Assembly (NCBI GenBank): GCA_031275145.1
Contig: JAISPE010000229.1
Coordinates: forward strand, 1 to 5,603
From: Prevotellaceae bacterium
Lineage (GTDB): Bacteria > Bacteroidota > Bacteroidia > Bacteroidales > UBA932
Length of the DNA stretch: 5,603 nt
Direction: 5' to 3'
Shown here: positions 1 through 5,348 of the stretch, piece by piece
Layout: each line of letters starts with the position of its first letter
Numbering within the stretch: position 1 is the first letter of the stretch
Position numbers and translations under genes: made by a program
The notes under the pieces: model-generated
Told to the model about the DNA's origin: nothing
The model's input: the letters and a program-made list of their open reading frames with translations, nothing else
Databases searched by the model: none

Positions 1-342
1 AAGGGAACGCTGGATATCTATGAAAATGATTTGCGCGGGTTGCTGCAATACACGAAAGACAAGTTGCCGGATGTACAGCTGGTTTTGTGCGAACCGTTTG
101 CCCTGCGTGGCGGATCGGCCATCGACGAAGCGAAATGGTTTCCGGCGTTCGACGGATTTCGCAAGTCGCTCAAAAAACTTGCCGGCGAGTTCAACACCGT
201 ATTCGTTCCGTTTCAGTCGGGATTTGACGAGGCTATGAAACTTGCTCCGGCACGCTACTGGTCTGCCGACGGTGTTCATCCCGACCTGCCCGGGCGACAG
301 TTGATGGCCGATATGTGGCTGGAAGCGACAGGGCTGAAGTAA
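1..342 (+). CDS. SGNH/GDSL-type hydrolase, C-terminal part (5' truncated)
   Basis: The reading frame is open from the first base and ends with TAA at 340-342, giving the last 113 residues of a protein that starts outside the window. The end carries the SGNH block V signature: DGVHPD at residues 90-95, with Asp90 (268-270) and His93 (277-279) as the Asp and His of the catalytic Ser-Asp-His set. It is followed by the usual helix (GRQLMADMWLEATGL). An upstream segment (VQLVLCEPFAL) fits the buried strand that precedes it. Members of this family hydrolyse esters or acetyl groups on lipids, sugars or glycans. The nucleophile Ser and the oxyanion Gly and Asn lie outside the window, so substrate and localisation cannot be judged. 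The piece looks clearly more GC-rich than the operon downstream. TTG at 31 could be read as a start, but the frame is continuous upstream and the domain would be cut, so I treat it as internal. Confidence 0.85.
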   Translation, partial: KGTLDIYENDLRGLLQYTKDKLPDVQLVLCEPFALRGGSAIDEAKWFPAFDGFRKSLKKLAGEFNTVFVPFQSGFDEAMKLAPARYWSADGVHPDLPGRQLMADMWLEATGLK

Positions 343-500
343 TTACGAAGCGTTTCTACGGGCTTTGGCATGTCAAAGATGAAGAATTATGACGCAATTT
401 TTTATACTGTGCGCGGTACAGTTTTGTGATAACGGGAGATTGCGGGTCAAGCCCGCAATGACGGCTAAGGAGTCTTCAATAAATAAAGGTATCAATTATG

Positions 501-638
501 GCATCCCGTTAGGGATGCATCGCTCGGTAGAAAACCCATACCGTCCTGTTTTGCATCCCGTTAAGGATGCATCCCTAACGGGATGCAGGACAGGATATAT
601 TGACTGTTCTACCGAGCGATGCATCCCTAGCGGGATGC
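501..638. repeat. 138 bp palindrome built of GCATCCC/GGGATGC units
   Basis: The two halves are complementary about a centre at 569.5. The arms 501-532 and 607-638 match 31 of 32 bases. The inner arms 544-569 and 570-595 also pair, with few mismatches. Only 533-543 and 596-606 do not pair clearly. Four 18 bp hairpin units of the form GCATCCC-nnnn-GGGATGC, allowing one mismatch, lie at 501-518, 553-570, 569-586 and 621-638. The second and third share two bases. Related hairpins occur at 5023-5040 and 5084-5098. The unit resembles REP sequences, which in other genomes are mobilised in trans by REP-associated (RAYT) transposases; that link is inference here. Confidence 0.85.
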
Positions 639-784
639 TCTTTGCCCTGACTGCCGTCAGGCAGGCCATTGATGAGATGCCGGAAAATAAATCAATAATT
701 AATACCTTTATTTATTGAACGCTCCATTGCGGGCTTGACAGCCAATTGCCTGTCGGCCGTGTCATTTTGACATTCGTTCCGGAC

Positions 785-853
785 TGTCGTCATTGCGGGC
801 TTGACCCTGTCGTCATTGCAGGCTTGACCCTGTCGTCATTGCGGGCTTGACCC
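785..853 (+). repeat. Three head-to-tail copies of a 23 bp unit
   Basis: The copies at 785-807, 808-830 and 831-853 are directly adjacent. The first and third are identical and the second has one G-to-A change at 820. A degenerate partial copy lies at 724-739. Each unit contains CATTGCGGGCTTGACCC or its one-base variant, which is also the inner part of the outer arm of the surrounding composite. The array therefore looks like local amplification of an arm end. There are no spacers, so it is not a CRISPR array. Confidence 0.9.
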
Positions 854-890
854 GCAATCTCATATCACAAAACTGTACCGCGCGAGGAAT

Positions 891-953
891 AATTCTGTCA
901 AAAAAAGGAAATCTGTAAATTTTGAAAATTCTGTTAATTCTGTCAAAAAAAGG
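891..953 (+). repeat. 18 bp direct repeat in the AT-rich leader
   Basis: AATTCTGTCAAAAAAAGG occurs at 891-908 and again at 936-953, 45 bp apart. The spacer contains further related pieces (AAATCTGT, AAATTCTGTTAATTCTG). A 15 bp part of the motif (TTCTGTCAAAAAAAG) recurs at 5344-5358 beside the broken gcvT, so this is a dispersed repeat and not a site specific to this promoter. Confidence 0.75.
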
Positions 954-991
954 GAATTATAAAATAAATACCGGAATAATGGAAAATTATC

Positions 992-999
992 TACATTTG
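992..999 (+). promoter_or_regulatory. Candidate Bacteroidota-type -7 box for the operon
   Basis: TACATTTG matches the TAnnTTTG -7 consensus of the primary sigma factor of Bacteroidota exactly. It lies 22 nt before the deaminase start, which would give a short leader. No clear TTTG/TTG -33 box is seen about 19 nt upstream (the region around 966-973 is A/T-rich), so this is only a candidate. Confidence 0.4.
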
Positions 1000-1021
1000 C
1001 CGGATAAATGTCCGTAGGAAA

Positions 1022-1456
1022 ATGAAAAGTGATAAGCAACTGCAATTCGACAAGCGTTATCTTGAAATGGCTCATGTGTGGGCGAAAAATTCATATTGCA
1101 TACGCAGGCAGGTCGGCGCTATACTCGTAAAAGACAGGATGATTATATCCGACGGATATAACGGTACGCCTTCGGGATTCGAAAATGTCTGCGAAGACGA
1201 ATCGGGAGCGACAAAACCGTACGTGCTTCATGCCGAAGCCAATGCCATAACAAAGGTAGCGCGGTCAAACAACAGCAGCGAAGGCGCTACTTTGTATGTA
1301 ACCACTTCTCCCTGTATCGAATGTGCGAAACTGATAATTCAGGCGGGGATCAGGCGGGTGGTCTTTTACGACAAATACCGGATTGAAGACGGACTGGAAC
1401 TGTTAAAGAAAGCAAATATAGAAATATGTCATTTAGATATTAATGAAGATGAGTGA
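1022..1456 (+). CDS. Deoxycytidylate (dCMP) deaminase
   Basis: This 144-residue protein belongs to the zinc-dependent cytidine/deoxycytidylate deaminase family. dCMP deaminase converts dCMP to dUMP in the cytoplasm, feeding thymidylate synthase. The zinc site is complete: His70 and catalytic Glu72 in HAEANAI, then Cys98 and Cys101 in SPCIECAK. The substrate-loop motif GYNGTPSGFENVCED (residues 45-59) is typical of dCMP deaminases and separates it from tRNA adenosine or free cytidine deaminases. Its length is normal for bacterial members. ATG at 1022 is chosen because the N-terminal residues (about 7-30) align in my memory with Bacteroides homologues. AGGAA at 1016-1020 is too close to be a good Shine-Dalgarno site, as is common in this phylum. 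It is the first gene of the operon and overlaps the next gene by 14 bp (8 bp if the next gene starts at 1449). Confidence 0.93.
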   Translation: MKSDKQLQFDKRYLEMAHVWAKNSYCIRRQVGAILVKDRMIISDGYNGTPSGFENVCEDESGATKPYVLHAEANAITKVARSNNSSEGATLYVTTSPCIECAKLIIQAGIRRVVFYDKYRIEDGLELLKKANIEICHLDINEDE

Positions 1457-3113
1457 AGAAAAAGAAAAAGACAAAGACAAAGAAAAAGAAAGCAAAGACA
1501 AACGGTTTAGAATATTGATGAGCCTGTCGATAGTATTGCTGACTTTATATACGGGTGTGACAGTAGGAAGAATACTGTATTCAGGACCAAAAGTATATAA
1601 CGTGTCGATATCGAATCCCAACAATCTGTCTGCAGTTGTAGATTATATATCGAGATTTTATGTGGATTCTGTCGATCTCAAGAACATGACCGATTCCATG
1701 ATTGTCAGTATGCTGCAGGAGCTTGACCCTCATTCGGTGTATATTCCGGCTTCGGAGCTTAAAAGCAGCAACGAGCATCTGGAAGGTAATTTTGAAGGAA
1801 TAGGCGTGACGTTTTACATGTTTAACGATACGGTGGTTGTTTTAAACGTCGTTCCGGAAGGTCCCTCGAGCAGGGCAAACGTTCATCCCGGCGACCGTAT
1901 TGTAACCGTAAACGACAGTGTGATTGCCGGAAAAAAAATCGCCGACGAAAAAATAAAATCCCTGCTGAGAGGAGAGGCAAACAGCAAAGTGCAGATAAAC
2001 ATACGGAGAATGGGCGTGGATACGCTGATTCCGGTAGAGATAACCAGAGATAAAGTTATTCTGAAAAGTATAGACGTCGCCTATATGATTACTCCAAACA
2101 CCGGCTATATCAGAATGACGGGTTTCGCACAGAATACCCATGCCGAATTTGTCGAAGCTCTGGAAAGACTGCATGCGGAAGGAATGACAAATATTATTCT
2201 GGATCTGAGGGAGAATCTCGGCGGATTCCTCGACCAGGCAATTAAGATTACAAGCGAACTGTTTTTGGACAAAGAACTGATTGTATATACCGAAGGACAG
2301 GCGTTTCCCAGAAAAAACGAATACTCGAAAGGTAACGGGAAATGCGGAAACGACAGCATTATCGTACTGATAGACGAGCGTTCCGCTTCCGCCAGCGAAA
2401 TCCTCGCCGGCGCGGTACAGGACAATGACAGGGGAATAATTCTCGGACGGCGTTCTTTCGGCAAAGGCCTTGTTCAGCAGATGCTTGACTTGCCCGACAA
2501 ATCGGGTTTGCGACTGACTATCGCCCGGTATTACACCCCTTCCGGACGCTCTATCCAGCGACCGTACCAGCACGGGGCTACGGGAATTGTCAATTATTAC
2601 AATGAACTCAACCAGAGAGGAGAAAACGGAGAATACGACAGCGCCGACAGTATCAAGCCGGTGGATACTACAAAATATTATACCGCCAAAGGCAGAATCG
2701 TGTACGGCGGAGGCGGCATTACACCGGACATATTTGTCCCGTACGAACACAGTAACATGTACGCCAGACGGATTATAAACAGCAGAATAATGCGCGACTA
2801 CGTAATGGGCTTCGGCGACAGACACAGAAACGAACTGAACGGCATAACGGATCTGTCGAAACTGGAACGGTTTTTTGAAAACAACAATCCCTGTTCCGGA
2901 TTTAACGATTATGTTAAAAGCAGGGGAATCAAAACTTCCGACATGGAAATCAAAGAATCGAAAGCAATAGTGGAAATATATCTTAAAAGGGATATATGCC
3001 AGATAACGCCTCTGTCCGATCTGGGCGCAACCTATTTATTTAACAAATTTGACAAAACAGTGCAGAAAGCGCTGGAAATTATTAATACGCAAAAAGTAGA
3101 AGCCAATGTATGA
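1443..3113 (+). CDS. ctpA: S41 family carboxyl-terminal processing peptidase (CtpA/Prc-type)
   Basis: This is a 556-residue serine protease with a Ser-Lys dyad that trims or degrades envelope proteins from their C-terminal ends. Residues 3-20 are a very charged Lys/Glu/Asp tract. Residues about 23-46 form one membrane segment (signal anchor), so the catalytic part should be periplasmic. A PDZ domain spans about 110-200 (GNFEGIGVTF to the VEI strand) and should bind substrate C-termini. The peptidase core spans about 215-435. In SASASE, Ser316 is the expected nucleophile with Glu319 three residues on. Lys341 in FGKG lies 25 residues after the Ser and Gln345 follows, matching the Ser/Lys/Gln spacing of Prc and D1 protease. 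A C-terminal extension of about 120 residues has no motif I know. ATG at 1449 is an equally plausible start. The 3' end overlaps the hemerythrin gene by 8 bp. Confidence 0.93.
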   Translation: MKMSEEKEKDKDKEKESKDKRFRILMSLSIVLLTLYTGVTVGRILYSGPKVYNVSISNPNNLSAVVDYISRFYVDSVDLKNMTDSMIVSMLQELDPHSVYIPASELKSSNEHLEGNFEGIGVTFYMFNDTVVVLNVVPEGPSSRANVHPGDRIVTVNDSVIAGKKIADEKIKSLLRGEANSKVQINIRRMGVDTLIPVEITRDKVILKSIDVAYMITPNTGYIRMTGFAQNTHAEFVEALERLHAEGMTNIILDLRENLGGFLDQAIKITSELFLDKELIVYTEGQAFPRKNEYSKGNGKCGNDSIIVLIDERSASASEILAGAVQDNDRGIILGRRSFGKGLVQQMLDLPDKSGLRLTIARYYTPSGRSIQRPYQHGATGIVNYYNELNQRGENGEYDSADSIKPVDTTKYYTAKGRIVYGGGGITPDIFVPYEHSNMYARRIINSRIMRDYVMGFGDRHRNELNGITDLSKLERFFENNNPCSGFNDYVKSRGIKTSDMEIKESKAIVEIYLKRDICQITPLSDLGATYLFNKFDKTVQKALEIINTQKVEANV

Positions 3114-3798
3114 AATTGATACGAACATATCTGGCGCATCCAGACTGACAAATATAATCATCGAACACCCGAATGTACTCAACGTTCTGGAATATTTCAA
3201 TATACCTCTGGGACTTGGCGATAAGACCGTCGCGGAAGTAGCAGAGGAATACAATATCGCCCCGAATACTCTGGAAGTCGTTATCAAAGTATATTGCAGG
3301 ACAATACCGTCAAGGATACTGAATAAGGAAGAAATACACGACCTGCTGATGTTCCTGCAAACTTCGCACGACAATTTCAAGCTTGTCAAGATTCCCGAAC
3401 TGAAAAATCTGATTGAAAATTTCTCCAGAGAAATCCCCGTGAAATACGGTAAGATGCTGGTCGCCTTTTTCGACGAGTATATACAGGAAATAGACGAACA
3501 TTTTATGTACGAAGACAAAAAAGTATTCCCGTATATCGCCAACATACTGCATAATAATAAGGAAACAAAGGATTTCAAAATAAGGGAATTTGAACGGAAC
3601 CATACGGATATCGGTCATAAGCTGTTTGATTTGAAAAATATACTGATTAAATATATCCCTCCGACAGTCGTTTCGGAATACCGTAAACAGATTCTGAACA
3701 AACTCATCAGTTTAGAGCGGGATTTGATGTATCATACTCAGCTGGAAGACAATATCCTTGTCCCTTTTGTGAAAAACATGGAAATTAATATCAAATAA
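3106..3798 (+). CDS. Hemerythrin HHE-domain protein, YtfE/ScdA (RIC)-like
   Basis: This is a 230-residue soluble, probably cytoplasmic protein. Residues about 11-65 resemble the ScdA_N/DUF542 domain (EHPNVLNVLEYFNIPLGLG), but the adjacent Cys pair normally found after 'YGI' is replaced by PLG, leaving no cysteine there. Residues about 80-225 form a four-helix hemerythrin bundle. Candidate diiron ligands are His88 (SHDNF), His132 and Glu136 (EHFMYE), His166 (RNHTD), and His210 and Glu214 (YHTQLED). Their order and spacing match the six ligands known for E. coli YtfE (84, 129, 133, 160, 204, 208). YtfE/ScdA proteins act in recovery of iron-sulfur clusters and in NO or oxidative stress; other HHE proteins bind O2. 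ATG at 3106 overlaps the protease stop by 8 bp, and the regulator follows closely. A sensing role together with that regulator is inference. Confidence 0.88.
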   Translation: MYEIDTNISGASRLTNIIIEHPNVLNVLEYFNIPLGLGDKTVAEVAEEYNIAPNTLEVVIKVYCRTIPSRILNKEEIHDLLMFLQTSHDNFKLVKIPELKNLIENFSREIPVKYGKMLVAFFDEYIQEIDEHFMYEDKKVFPYIANILHNNKETKDFKIREFERNHTDIGHKLFDLKNILIKYIPPTVVSEYRKQILNKLISLERDLMYHTQLEDNILVPFVKNMEINIK

Positions 3799-3806
3799 AA
3801 CAGGTG

Positions 3807-4397
3807 ATGTACAGAACTATCGCGATAATAGAAAAATCCAATATTATCAAGGAGGGATTAACACATTTACTCAAAGCGCACAACATTTGTTCGCAAATAG
3901 CCAAACTCGACAGTATTGACGACTGGTTTTTTGTTTTTAAAGACGAAAAACCCGACATGATAATAATCAATCCCGACAGATTGAAAGATACGGACCTGGA
4001 TAAAATACGGCTGAAACTGGAAATACCCGATAAAACCCCGGTTATTGGCCTGCTGTATCAGTATTTCGACAGGGAAATATACAATATGTTCACGTCTACA
4101 ATATACATCACAGATACGGAAGATATTATACTTGGCAAACTGCGAAATAAACAGAAGAAAGAACAGAATACAGGCGAAAAACTCACCGGCAGAGAAAAGG
4201 TTGTCCTGAAACTGTTACTTAAAGGAATGGCAAACAAAGAAGTCGCCGACAAACTCAAAATAAGTCCGCACACTGTCATCACTCACAGAAAAAATATAGT
4301 CGAAAAAACAGGAATCCGCTCGCTGTCCGGTCTGGCTATCTATGCCATACTGAATAATATCACCAATATAGACGAAATTAGCGACCTCGAAAAATGA
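3807..4397 (+). CDS. LuxR-family regulator with a degenerate receiver domain
   Basis: This is a 196-residue DNA-binding protein with NarL/FixJ-like layout. Residues 1-115 look like a receiver fold (MYRTIAIIEKSN, then PDMIIINPD). Asn55 sits where the phospho-acceptor Asp is expected, and the N-terminal acidic pair is reduced to Glu9, so ordinary phosphorylation is unlikely. Residues about 125-183 are a good LuxR helix-turn-helix: LTGREKVVLKLLLKGMANKE, then ISPHTVITHRKNI with the recognition helix. ATG at 3807 is preferred to GTG at 3804, which would add one Met. The start lies 8 nt after the hemerythrin stop, and no sensor kinase gene is present, so control by the neighbouring diiron protein or by ligand is plausible but not shown. 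It is the last gene of the operon; no clear intrinsic terminator follows. Confidence 0.87.
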   Translation: MYRTIAIIEKSNIIKEGLTHLLKAHNICSQIAKLDSIDDWFFVFKDEKPDMIIINPDRLKDTDLDKIRLKLEIPDKTPVIGLLYQYFDREIYNMFTSTIYITDTEDIILGKLRNKQKKEQNTGEKLTGREKVVLKLLLKGMANKEVADKLKISPHTVITHRKNIVEKTGIRSLSGLAIYAILNNITNIDEISDLEK

Positions 4398-4473
4398 ACG
4401 TGTTGCTTCACGGATATTCGCAGTGACGCTTTTTGTAATGTCTTTATAACAAGCTTTTACCCGACCTGTTGTA

Positions 4474-4511
4474 AAAAGGAAAGAAATCCTGCTTCGCGCC
4501 GTGGCGAGAAT
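4474..4511 (+). repeat. 38 bp direct repeat, copy 1
   Basis: It matches 4749-4786 at 36 of 38 positions. The shared core contains GCTTCGCGCCGTGGCGAGAA, and the upstream half (GGAAAGAAATCCTG) recurs in shorter form at 4798-4808 and 4839-4850. The two long copies flank the palindromic element at 4566-4714. Confidence 0.85.
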
Positions 4512-4565
4512 TGAGAAAAGGTTATTCGCAATGACGATGGGTCGCGGATTGCTTCGTCGCCATAT

Positions 4566-4714
4566 TGTCTGAACCGCTGATTTTAAAATGATTTTTTTGA
4601 TTAACATGATTTTCTGCCTTATGTTATTCAATCATGTCAGTCACAGGACTGTCCTAATCATATTAATCATTAACCCTGAATCAGGTTCAGGGACAAAAAT
4701 CAGCGGTTCAGACA
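4566..4714. repeat. 149 bp palindromic element with 19 bp perfect terminal inverted repeats
   Basis: The ends 4566-4584 (TGTCTGAACCGCTGATTTT) and 4696-4714 are exact reverse complements. Further in, 4598-4610 and 4657-4669 pair at 12 of 13 positions. Near the right end there is an extra 7 bp hairpin, CCCTGAA/TTCAGGG, at 4674-4692. It has no coding capacity and a strong potential to fold as RNA or as a cruciform. I recall this terminal sequence as a frequent intergenic repeat in Bacteroidota, but the family name is not known to me. A MITE-like nature is inferred. Confidence 0.85.
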
Positions 4715-4748
4715 ATAAAAGCGTCATCGCGCTTTCGGTTTCGTTACG

Positions 4749-4786
4749 AAAAGGAAGGAAATCCCGCTTCGCGCCGTGGCGAGAAT
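4749..4786 (+). repeat. 38 bp direct repeat, copy 2
   Basis: This is the second copy of the repeat at 4474-4511 (36 of 38 identical, both changes transitions). Shorter relatives follow: 4791-4808 and 4833-4850 match each other at 16 of 18 positions and carry the same AAATCCTG core. The four cores suggest stepwise duplication within the spacer. Confidence 0.85.
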
Positions 4787-4808
4787 CGGGAAATGGGAGC
4801 AAATCCTG

Positions 4809-4828
4809 CTTCGTACTGCAGTACGAAG
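4809..4828. repeat. Perfect 20 bp palindrome
   Basis: CTTCGTACTGCAGTACGAAG is its own reverse complement with no loop. It sits inside the repeat mosaic directly after one of the AAATCCTG cores. It could be a hairpin or a dimeric protein site; nothing in the context favours an operator. Confidence 0.8.
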
Positions 4829-4846
4829 TGTAAAATGGAAGGAAAT

Positions 4847-4874
4847 CCTGAAATTTGCCGCGGCGAATTCCAGG
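4847..4874. repeat. 28 bp near-perfect palindrome
   Basis: The two 14 bp halves about a centre at 4860.5 (CCTGAAATTTGCCG, then CGGCGAATTCCAGG) match at 12 of 14 positions. It lies 18 bp after the 20 bp palindrome and is part of the same repeat-rich spacer. Confidence 0.65.
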
Positions 4875-4962
4875 CTAAAAAACAGATCTGTCACCTCAAA
4901 ACCCGTACAGTCTCGTTCGGCAGGCGGAACAGATACGCTGAAAAAAAGAAACGATTGAATGG

Positions 4963-4990
4963 CATTGCCGGCGTAGCGTCTTCGGCAATG
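4963..4990. repeat. Short stem-loop, 8 bp arms
   Basis: CATTGCCG (4963-4970) and CGGCAATG (4983-4990) are perfect complements around a 12 nt loop. There is no T tract after either arm, so a terminator function is not supported. Confidence 0.6.
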
Positions 4991-5022
4991 TCATCAATTT
5001 AAGGAGAAGATTGTAGTTCACT

Positions 5023-5040
5023 GCATTCCTAATGGAATGC
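5023..5040. repeat. REP-like 18 bp hairpin unit (variant)
   Basis: GCATTCCTAATGGAATGC has 7 bp arms around TAAT. It has the same layout as the GCATCCC/GGGATGC units at 501-638, with a compensating change that keeps the stem paired. Another relative, ATCCCTAACGGGAT, lies at 5085-5098. Paired changes suggest that the hairpin structure is what is kept. Confidence 0.65.
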
Positions 5041-5099
5041 TCTGTACTGCATCCATTTGTGGCTTAAATTGACGATATTGATGTCATCCCTAACGGGAT

Positions 5100-5133
5100 T
5101 TCAGACAGTCATGTCGGGAGATCACTGTCTGAA
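5100..5133. repeat. Stem-loop with 10 bp arms
   Basis: TTCAGACAGT (5100-5109) and ACTGTCTGAA (5124-5133) are perfect complements around a 14 nt loop. The right arm runs into the terminal repeat of the half element that begins at 5126, so the left arm may be a remnant of another terminus of the same family. Confidence 0.65.
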
Positions 5134-5180
5134 CCGCTGATTTCTGTCCCTGAATCTGATTCAGGGTTTATGATTAACAT
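5126..5180 (-). repeat. Diverged half copy of the 4566-4714 palindromic element
   Basis: These 55 bases match the reverse complement of 4660-4714 at 51 positions, beginning with the identical terminal sequence TGTCTGAACCGCTGATTT. It keeps the internal CCCTGAAT/ATTCAGGG hairpin (5148-5166). The similarity fades after 5180, so only one end of the element is present. Confidence 0.85.
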
Positions 5181-5348
5181 GACCGGAACTGTACAGCAAG
5201 TCCCGCATGCCGCCCATGCCGTAAGCTTCCGCATCCCTTAGAAGCCATCAACGAATAAATATATCATGTATTAATGTTAAAGTATTATTATTCACGATTG
5301 TAGTATTTATTTTGATGCATTTATTTATTGATAATGCTAAAGGTTCTG

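Larger units (their letters stand above)
411..883. repeat. Nested inverted-repeat composite (MITE-like, ~470 bp)
   Basis: The outer arms are 411-430 and 864-883 (20 of 20 complementary), continuing as 436-463 and 834-861 (28 of 28), with a small asymmetric interruption between them. A middle pair is 475-499 and 695-719 (24 of 25). The core is a palindrome at 501-638. The dyad centre moves from 569.5 for the core to about 597 and about 647 for the outer arms, so the right side has gained sequence, part of it the 23 bp tandem repeats at 785-853. No transposase is encoded. It could be a MITE-like or REP-cluster element, or several elements inserted into one another. I recognise the ATTGCGGG/CCCGCAAT hairpin type as a widespread bacterial intergenic repeat. 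Confidence 0.8.
343..1021. other. Non-coding spacer with nested repeats and the operon leader
   Basis: This stretch between the hydrolase and the deaminase has no convincing gene. Positions 343-410 are unremarkable apart from a weak CTTTG/CAAAG stem at 363-378. Positions 411-883 are the nested inverted-repeat composite described separately. Positions 884-1021 are an AT-rich leader with a direct repeat and a promoter candidate. The open frames crossing it read through palindromes and give no recognisable protein. Confidence 0.75.
4398..5348. other. Long non-coding spacer made of mosaic repeats
   Basis: About 950 bp separate the regulator from the broken gcvT. The segment is mostly short repeats and hairpins, listed individually. 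It also contains pieces of the common intergenic type with GATTGCTTCGTCGCC (4548-4562) and TATTCGCARTGACG (4415-4428 and 4523-4536). From about 5240 to 5340 it becomes strongly AT-rich. Open frames on both strands here read through repeats and lack recognisable domains, so I call no gene. Confidence 0.75.

Noticed and set aside
389..718. 109-codon open frame on the + strand in the first spacer
   Set aside because: It runs straight through the palindromic arms, so its peptide just reflects inverted repeats (for example GIPLGMHRS and RCIPSGML). It has no domain.
785..853. Possible CRISPR array
   Set aside because: The 23 bp units abut with no spacers and are derived from a neighbouring inverted repeat arm. 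No cas gene is present.
1457..1502. A-rich near-repetitive tract encoding the Lys/Glu/Asp run of the protease
   Set aside because: I considered it as a phase-variation site, but the units are imperfect and mostly multiples of three. It fits a cytoplasmic charged tail before the membrane segment.
1842..2825. 327-codon open frame antisense to the protease gene
   Set aside because: It lies opposite the conserved PDZ and peptidase core in a fixed frame relation. The translated protein has no recognisable motif, and the + strand frame carries a full catalytic dyad.
4454..4478. Possible terminator after the operon (CTTTTAC with GTAAAAAG)
   Set aside because: The stem is short and A/T-rich, the loop is about 10 nt, and no T tract follows, so I would not call a terminator.
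4215..4631. 138-codon open frame on the minus strand
   Set aside because: It overlaps the helix-turn-helix of the LuxR gene in antisense and then enters repeats. It is a shadow.
4588..5002. Overlapping small open frames (4588-4833, 4776-4958, 4793-5002)
   Set aside because: All are built from the repeat mosaic, have no domain or ribosome binding signal, and are mutually exclusive in frame.
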